Assembly: GCF_016704835.1 (NCBI RefSeq)
Contig: NZ_JADIZJ010000021.1
Location: 434,001-498,000, forward strand
Length of the DNA: 64,000 nt
Direction: 5' to 3'
From: Sphingopyxis sp.
GTDB lineage: Bacteria; Pseudomonadota; Alphaproteobacteria; Sphingomonadales; Sphingomonadaceae
Below are positions 59,467-64,000 of this stretch, in pieces (position 1 is the first letter of the stretch; each line of letters begins with the position of its first letter). A model generated the notes under the pieces. The model had not been told where the DNA came from. It saw only the letters and a list, made by a program, of their open reading frames with translations, and made no database searches. Position numbers and translations under genes: made by a program.

Positions 59467-61170
59467 ATGAAATTATCGACCGGCATCGCCGCGCTGCTGT
59501 TGACGATCGCCGCGCCCGCCAGCGCGCAGGACAGCACGACGCTCTATCGCGGCGGTACGATTATCACGATGGACGGCGACACGCCACACGCGGTCGAGGC
59601 GGTCGTGACTCGCGATGGCCGCATCGCCTTTGCAGGGTCCGAAAAGGACGCCCGCAGCGCCGCGGGCCGGGATGCTGCCGTTCGCGACCTCAAGGGCGCA
59701 ACCCTACTCCCGGGCTTCATCGACGCGCACTCGCATTTCACCGTCGCTACGATGAGCGCGGGCGGCCTCGACCTGCGCGACAAGGCGCACGCCGCGGTGA
59801 CCGACATTCCCGGCGTTCAGGCGGCTATTCGGAGCTATGTCGCGCGCAGGGGCGCCAAACCCGGCGGCTGGACGGCGGTCTGGCAATTCGATCAGGAAGT
59901 GCTGGCCGAGAAGCGCTACATCACCCGCGCCGAGCTCGACGCGGTCGCCCCCGACCGCCCGCTCGTCGTCCTGCACGTGTCGCTGCACGGCGCCGTCGCG
60001 AACAGTGCGGCGCTGAAAGCAGCGGGGATCGACGAGGCCACCGCCGTCCCGCCCGGCGGGATGATGCTGCGCGACGAGGCGGGCAAGCTGAACGGCGTGC
60101 TGCTCGAAAAGGCGATGTTCCTGCTGCTCGCCAAAATGCCGCAGCCGACCGCGGAGCAAAAACTCGCCGCCCTCGACGCCGCGCAGAACGCCTATTTCGC
60201 TGAGGGCTATACCCATGCGCAAGACGGCGCGACGCAGCCCCCCGATATCACCTTCCTCACCAGCGCGGCGGCGCGGGATCGGCTCAAGATCGACCTTGCC
60301 CTCCTCCCCTTCTCGACCGGCCTCGACACGCTGCTCGCCAACCCCGACCTCCAGTTCGGCACCTATCAGGGGCATGTCAAACTGCAGGGAATCAAGTTCG
60401 TTCTCGACGGATCGGTGCAGGCGCGCACCGGCTATTTTACGCGCGACTATCAGCGTGGGAGCCCCGAAGGGCACCACCCCTGGCACGGCCAACCCATCCT
60501 TTCCGAAGAAGAATTTACGGCCCAGGCAAAGAAAGCCCACGACCGCGGCTGGCAACTCTTCGTCCACGCCAATGGCGACGCCGCGATCGACATGGCGATC
60601 CGCGGCTTCGACGCGCTCGGCATCAAGGCCGCCGACGACCGCCGCCCGATCGTCATCCACTCGCAGTTCCAGCGCCGCGACCAGCTGCCCGCCTACGCCC
60701 GCATCGGCGTCGGCCCCGCCTATTTCTCGAACCATGCTTGGTATTGGTCCGACGTCCACCGCACCAACTTCCCGGCCGAGGTCGTCGACTTCATCAGTCC
60801 GCTGCGATCGGCACGCGCTGCGGGGCTCATCCCGTCGAACCACAGCGACTACAGCGTCACCCCGCTCGATACGCGCTTCATGCTGTGGACATCGATGGCG
60901 CGCGTCTCGCCGACCGGCATCGTCAGCGGTCCCGCCGAGCGCATCGACGCCTATGCTGCGCTCCAGGCGCTCACGACCGGCCCCGCCTGGCAGATCTTCG
61001 AGGAGGAGCGCAAAGGGCGGATCAAGGTGGGGCTGCTCGCCGATTTCGTGATTCTCGACAAGAACCCGCTGACGACCCCGGTCGATGCCATCAAGGCCAT
61101 CAAGGTTCTGGAAACCATCAAGGACGGCCGCAGTGTTTGGTTCCAGCCGACGGGCGCCAATCAGCGCTGA
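59467..61170 (+). CDS. secreted amidohydrolase, YtcJ-like
   Basis: A 567-residue exported protein with a signal peptide (STGIAALLLTIAAPASAQ). Amidohydrolase-3 motifs are LLPGFIDAHSHF, a VLDGSVQA segment, LFVHANGDAAI and the C-terminal LLADFVILDKNP. The family hydrolyses amides and cyclic compounds; substrate unknown. ATG 59467 follows GGGGAGA. It lies in a region without related genes. Confidence 0.85.
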   Translation: MKLSTGIAALLLTIAAPASAQDSTTLYRGGTIITMDGDTPHAVEAVVTRDGRIAFAGSEKDARSAAGRDAAVRDLKGATLLPGFIDAHSHFTVATMSAGGLDLRDKAHAAVTDIPGVQAAIRSYVARRGAKPGGWTAVWQFDQEVLAEKRYITRAELDAVAPDRPLVVLHVSLHGAVANSAALKAAGIDEATAVPPGGMMLRDEAGKLNGVLLEKAMFLLLAKMPQPTAEQKLAALDAAQNAYFAEGYTHAQDGATQPPDITFLTSAAARDRLKIDLALLPFSTGLDTLLANPDLQFGTYQGHVKLQGIKFVLDGSVQARTGYFTRDYQRGSPEGHHPWHGQPILSEEEFTAQAKKAHDRGWQLFVHANGDAAIDMAIRGFDALGIKAADDRRPIVIHSQFQRRDQLPAYARIGVGPAYFSNHAWYWSDVHRTNFPAEVVDFISPLRSARAAGLIPSNHSDYSVTPLDTRFMLWTSMARVSPTGIVSGPAERIDAYAALQALTTGPAWQIFEEERKGRIKVGLLADFVILDKNPLTTPVDAIKAIKVLETIKDGRSVWFQPTGANQR

Positions 61171-61259
61171 TACTTTCGGGGTAGCCGACTTCGACAGGCT
61201 TTGAAATCCGCCGTCGGCGCGATAAACTCACCACGCTATCAGCAACGGGAGTTATCGTC

Positions 61260-62012
61260 ATGCGTCACGGTTTCGCTTTGCTCATTCTCGCCGCCTCCAC
61301 CATTCCCGCTGCTGCGCTCGCGCAGACGGCGCCCGATGTCGCTGATCTCGTCGGCGCGCGCGGGGCTGGTGGAGAAACCCAACTGCTCGCGCGCGGCTAT
61401 GAATCGCGCCAGTCGAACGTCGTGGGTAACCAGCGCTATACCTTCTGGTACAACCAGCGCACCGGGCGTTGCATCTCCGTTGCAACGATGGACGGGCGCT
61501 ATTCGGCGATCATCGGCGTTCCGGCAGAGAATTGCCAGGGCGGCAACGCATCCGCCGATCACCATGCCCCGCCCGCCGAAACGGGCTACAACGATCCGGC
61601 CTCGCTCGTCCTCGTCTGCTACGGCGCGGGCAATCGGCCCAGCGTGACGACCGCGCCCCGCTACGACTGGAACCGGTCCAAGCACAAATGGGAATGGGGC
61701 AGCGACGTCGTCAGCACCAACGAAGGATTCAACAGTGACGTCCAGATCGAGCTCTACGGCGATCAGGGCCGCATTCACCTTGGCCCCAAGCTAGTGCCCC
61801 CGATCCATTCGGGCGGGCACGAAGGCTGGTGGGATCTGGAAAATCTGATGGTGAGCCCCGATCGCATCACCGCGACCTATCGCCTCAACGGCCTCAACAA
61901 GCCGAAGCTCGACATCGACCGCCGCTCGGGGCGTATCCAGATCAAGGCCCAGACCGACTTTTCAGGCCAGTGCGACATCGGCAACTGGGGCGCGGGGCAG
62001 CGGCGCTTCTAG
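61260..62012 (+). CDS. secreted protein of unknown function
   Basis: A 250-residue exported protein (leader MRHGFALLILAASTIPAAALAQ). The mature N-terminus (VADLVGARGAGGETQLLARGYESRQ and FWYNQRTGRCISV) is like a small domain seen in many proteobacterial exported proteins. The C-terminal half is beta-rich with no family I recognise. GGGAG precedes the ATG. Confidence 0.7.
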   Translation: MRHGFALLILAASTIPAAALAQTAPDVADLVGARGAGGETQLLARGYESRQSNVVGNQRYTFWYNQRTGRCISVATMDGRYSAIIGVPAENCQGGNASADHHAPPAETGYNDPASLVLVCYGAGNRPSVTTAPRYDWNRSKHKWEWGSDVVSTNEGFNSDVQIELYGDQGRIHLGPKLVPPIHSGGHEGWWDLENLMVSPDRITATYRLNGLNKPKLDIDRRSGRIQIKAQTDFSGQCDIGNWGAGQRRF

Positions 62013-62024
62013 CGTCGCACTTCG

Positions 62025-62666
62025 TCAGGCAACGACGCCGATTTGCGGGTCGGCACTGGCGGTCGCCGCGGGGCGCGCTGCAACGCGCGTGCGCCATCTG
62101 CTCAGGTTGGTCAGGCTGTCGGGCGTCGGCTGCCCCACCATCGCACCGAACTCGCTCCAGCAAAACAGGACGATGTCGGCAAGCGTCAACGCATCGCCTG
62201 CCAGATATTCGCTCTCGGCGAGCATCCGGTCGGCGCGCACCAGCCCGTCCTGCGCATAGGATTTGTTGCCCGCTGCCGCCTCCGGAACGCACAGCATCCG
62301 GTCCTGAAACATCGGCAGCCCTTCGGCGCTGCGAAAGCCGTTCGTCATCGGACCGACCACACCGAAATCGATGTAGCGCAAAGCACTCCGCGTCGCCGCG
62401 CGCGCCTCGGCGGTCGCCCCGATCAGCGGCGTGTCGGGATATAGTTCTTCCAGATATTCGCAGATCGCGGTGCTTTCGCTGATCATGCGGCCGTCGTCCA
62501 ATTCCAGCACCGGCATCGACCCGCGCGGATTGCGCGCCAGCCATTCGGGCGTACGATTATCGCCGGCGCGAATATCGACGAATTCGCGGTTCAGTTCGAT
62601 GCCCTTCTCAGCGAGAAAGAACAGCACGACGCGCGGGTTCGGACCGACAGACTGGTACAGCTTCAT
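62025..62666 (-). CDS. glutathione S-transferase
   Basis: A 213-residue GST. The N-domain has YQSVGPNPRVVLFFLAEKG with a probable Ser/Cys-type site and PRGSMPVLELDDG with SESTAICEYL. The C-domain has LAGDALTLADIVLF. It is distinct in sequence from the GST at 20276. Substrate unknown. Confidence 0.9.
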   Translation of the reverse strand: MKLYQSVGPNPRVVLFFLAEKGIELNREFVDIRAGDNRTPEWLARNPRGSMPVLELDDGRMISESTAICEYLEELYPDTPLIGATAEARAATRSALRYIDFGVVGPMTNGFRSAEGLPMFQDRMLCVPEAAAGNKSYAQDGLVRADRMLAESEYLAGDALTLADIVLFCWSEFGAMVGQPTPDSLTNLSRWRTRVAARPAATASADPQIGVVA

Positions 62667-62704
62667 CGTGGCTCTCCCTTGTTTAGGCCAGCAACCGACC
62701 GATG

Positions 62705-64000
62705 CTAACCGAGCGCTTTTTTCAGCAGCTCGTTGACCACCTGCGGGTTCGCCTTGCCCTGCATCGCCTTCATCGTCTGCCCGACGAAGAAGCCGAACAG
62801 TGCTTCCTTGCCGCCCTTATACTGTTCGACCTTGTCGGCATTGGCGGTCAGGATCTTCGCGATTTCCGCCTCGATCGCGCCGGTGTCGCTCGTCTGCTTC
62901 AGGCCGTCGCGTTCGACGATCGCCCCAGCGCCGTCGCCGCTTTCGAGCATCTTTTCGAACACCGTTTTCGCGATCGTGCCCGAGATCGTCCCGTCGGCGA
63001 CCAGCCCCAGCAATTCGGCCGCCTGCTGCGGCGAGACCGGCGAATCGGTCAGGTCGCGGCCCATGCGGTTGAGCGCGCCGAACAGCTCGCTCGTCACCCA
63101 GTTCGCCGCCGCAACGGGCTTGGCGCCTGCATCGAGCAAAGTATCGAACCATCGCGCCGCCTCGACTTCGGCGGTCAGCACATCGGCGTTGTACGGCGAA
63201 ATCCCCAGCGCCAGATAGCGGTCACGCTTGGCATCGGGTAGCTCCGGCAGGCTTTCGCGGCACTCGGCCAGAAACGCGTCGTCGAGTTCGAGCGGCAACA
63301 GATCGGGATCGGGGAAGTAGCGGTAATCATGCGCATCTTCCTTCGACCGCATCGACCGCGTCTCGCCCCGGTCGGGATCGTACAGCCGCGTTTCCTGCAC
63401 CACGGTGCCGCCGCTTTCGATCAGTTCGACCTGGCGCTTCGCCTCGCCCTCGATCACCGCCATCACGAAGCGCACCGAATTGACGTTCTTCGTCTCGGTG
63501 CGCGTGCCGAACTCGTCACCGGGCTTGCGGACCGACACGTTCACGTCAGCGCGCATCGAGCCTTCCTCCATATTGCCGTCGCACGATCCGACATAGCGCA
63601 GGATCGCGCGCAGCTTGCGGACATAGGCCCCAGCTTCGGCGGGCGAGCGCATATCGGGCTTCGACACGATCTCCATCAGCGCGACCCCGCTGCGGTTCAA
63701 ATCGACGTAGGACATCGTCGGATGCTGGTCGTGCATCAGCTTGCCGGCGTCCTGCTCGACATGGATGCGCTCGACCCCGATCACCTTGGGTTCGGGGATA
63801 CCCGCCTTCTCGTCCGCCTCGACGGTGATCGAGCCTTCACCGACAAGCGGATGATAAAGCTGCGAAATCTGGTACCCCTGCGGCAGATCGGCATAGAAAT
63901 AATTCTTGCGGTCGAACCGCGACCATGTGTTGATCTGCGCCTCTATCGCCATGCCCGTGCGAACCGCTTGGCGGATGCACTCGCGGTTCGGCACCGGCAA
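62705..64000 (-). CDS. gatB: Asp/Glu-tRNA amidotransferase subunit B (5' end outside)
   Basis: The C-terminal 431 residues of GatB (DLPQGYQISQLYHPLVGEG, ADVNVSVRK, KDYRYFPDPDLLPL-type segment, tail with FGFFVGQTMKAMQGKANPQ). The N-terminus lies beyond the right edge. With GatA and GatC it converts Glu-tRNA-Gln and Asp-tRNA-Asn. Confidence 0.97.
   Translation of the reverse strand: MPVPNRECIRQAVRTGMAIEAQINTWSRFDRKNYFYADLPQGYQISQLYHPLVGEGSITVEADEKAGIPEPKVIGVERIHVEQDAGKLMHDQHPTMSYVDLNRSGVALMEIVSKPDMRSPAEAGAYVRKLRAILRYVGSCDGNMEEGSMRADVNVSVRKPGDEFGTRTETKNVNSVRFVMAVIEGEAKRQVELIESGGTVVQETRLYDPDRGETRSMRSKEDAHDYRYFPDPDLLPLELDDAFLAECRESLPELPDAKRDRYLALGISPYNADVLTAEVEAARWFDTLLDAGAKPVAAANWVTSELFGALNRMGRDLTDSPVSPQQAAELLGLVADGTISGTIAKTVFEKMLESGDGAGAIVERDGLKQTSDTGAIEAEIAKILTANADKVEQYKGGKEALFGFFVGQTMKAMQGKANPQVVNELLKKALG

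Noticed and set aside
1..64000. CRISPR array or insertion sequence
   Set aside because: No regularly spaced repeats and no transposase frame were found on either strand.

Overview
The window is a chromosomal segment of a high-G+C alphaproteobacterium of the Sphingomonadales, most like Sphingopyxis/Sphingomonas. The clues are an alphaproteobacterial GAAC-N7-GAAC LexA box in front of recA, cckA and chpT (the CtrA phosphorelay), a large TonB receptor in a glycan locus, and a gta-type holin/endolysin pair. There is no CRISPR array, insertion sequence or integrated prophage. Both window edges cut genes: a sugar-binding protein at the left and gatB at the right.

Region 1 (1-13391) is a glycan-utilisation locus. 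It holds an ABC sugar importer without its ATPase, a secreted esterase, a GH1 beta-glucosidase, a secreted EEP-fold phosphodiesterase, a GH144-like lipoprotein (endo-beta-1,2-glucanase type), a TonB-dependent receptor, a secreted GH3 beta-glucosidase and a second, Tat-type EEP enzyme. A LacI-family operator lies between the divergent receptor and GH3 genes. The enzyme set would suit a substituted beta-1,2-glucan such as an osmoregulated periplasmic glucan.

Region 2 (13399-22700) is mixed housekeeping: amidohydrolase, quinone oxidoreductase, a GH108 endolysin plus 3-TM holin, a START-like protein coupled to alaS, an agmatinase/GST/DUF4019 operon and a GNAT gene with a C-terminal frameshift. 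Region 3 (22736-33600) has recA with an SOS box, cckA with an overlapping stand-alone receiver, an M13 metallopeptidase, smpB/DUF2062, dapA, a Slt-type transglycosylase and greB.

Region 4 (33588-38500) has a secreted caspase-Sel1 protein, two secreted or membrane proteins of unknown function, rnpB and an amidase. Region 5 (38569-44506) is a compact operon chpT-cheA-cheW-cheY-cheB-cheR with a CtrA-like box between chpT and cheA, linking cell-cycle signalling to chemotaxis. Region 6 (44670-64000) has rluD, rpoH, mtgA, a small envelope gene broken by a G18 homopolymer, a J-domain protein, ppk2, aspS, an aldonolactone-oxidase-like flavoprotein, rnd, tig with a His-rich and histone-H1-like tail, tRNA-Leu(UAG), an YtcJ-type amidohydrolase, a GST and gatB.

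Start sites were chosen from ribosome-binding sites, signal peptides and overlaps. Functions rest on motif recognition by eye, not on searches.
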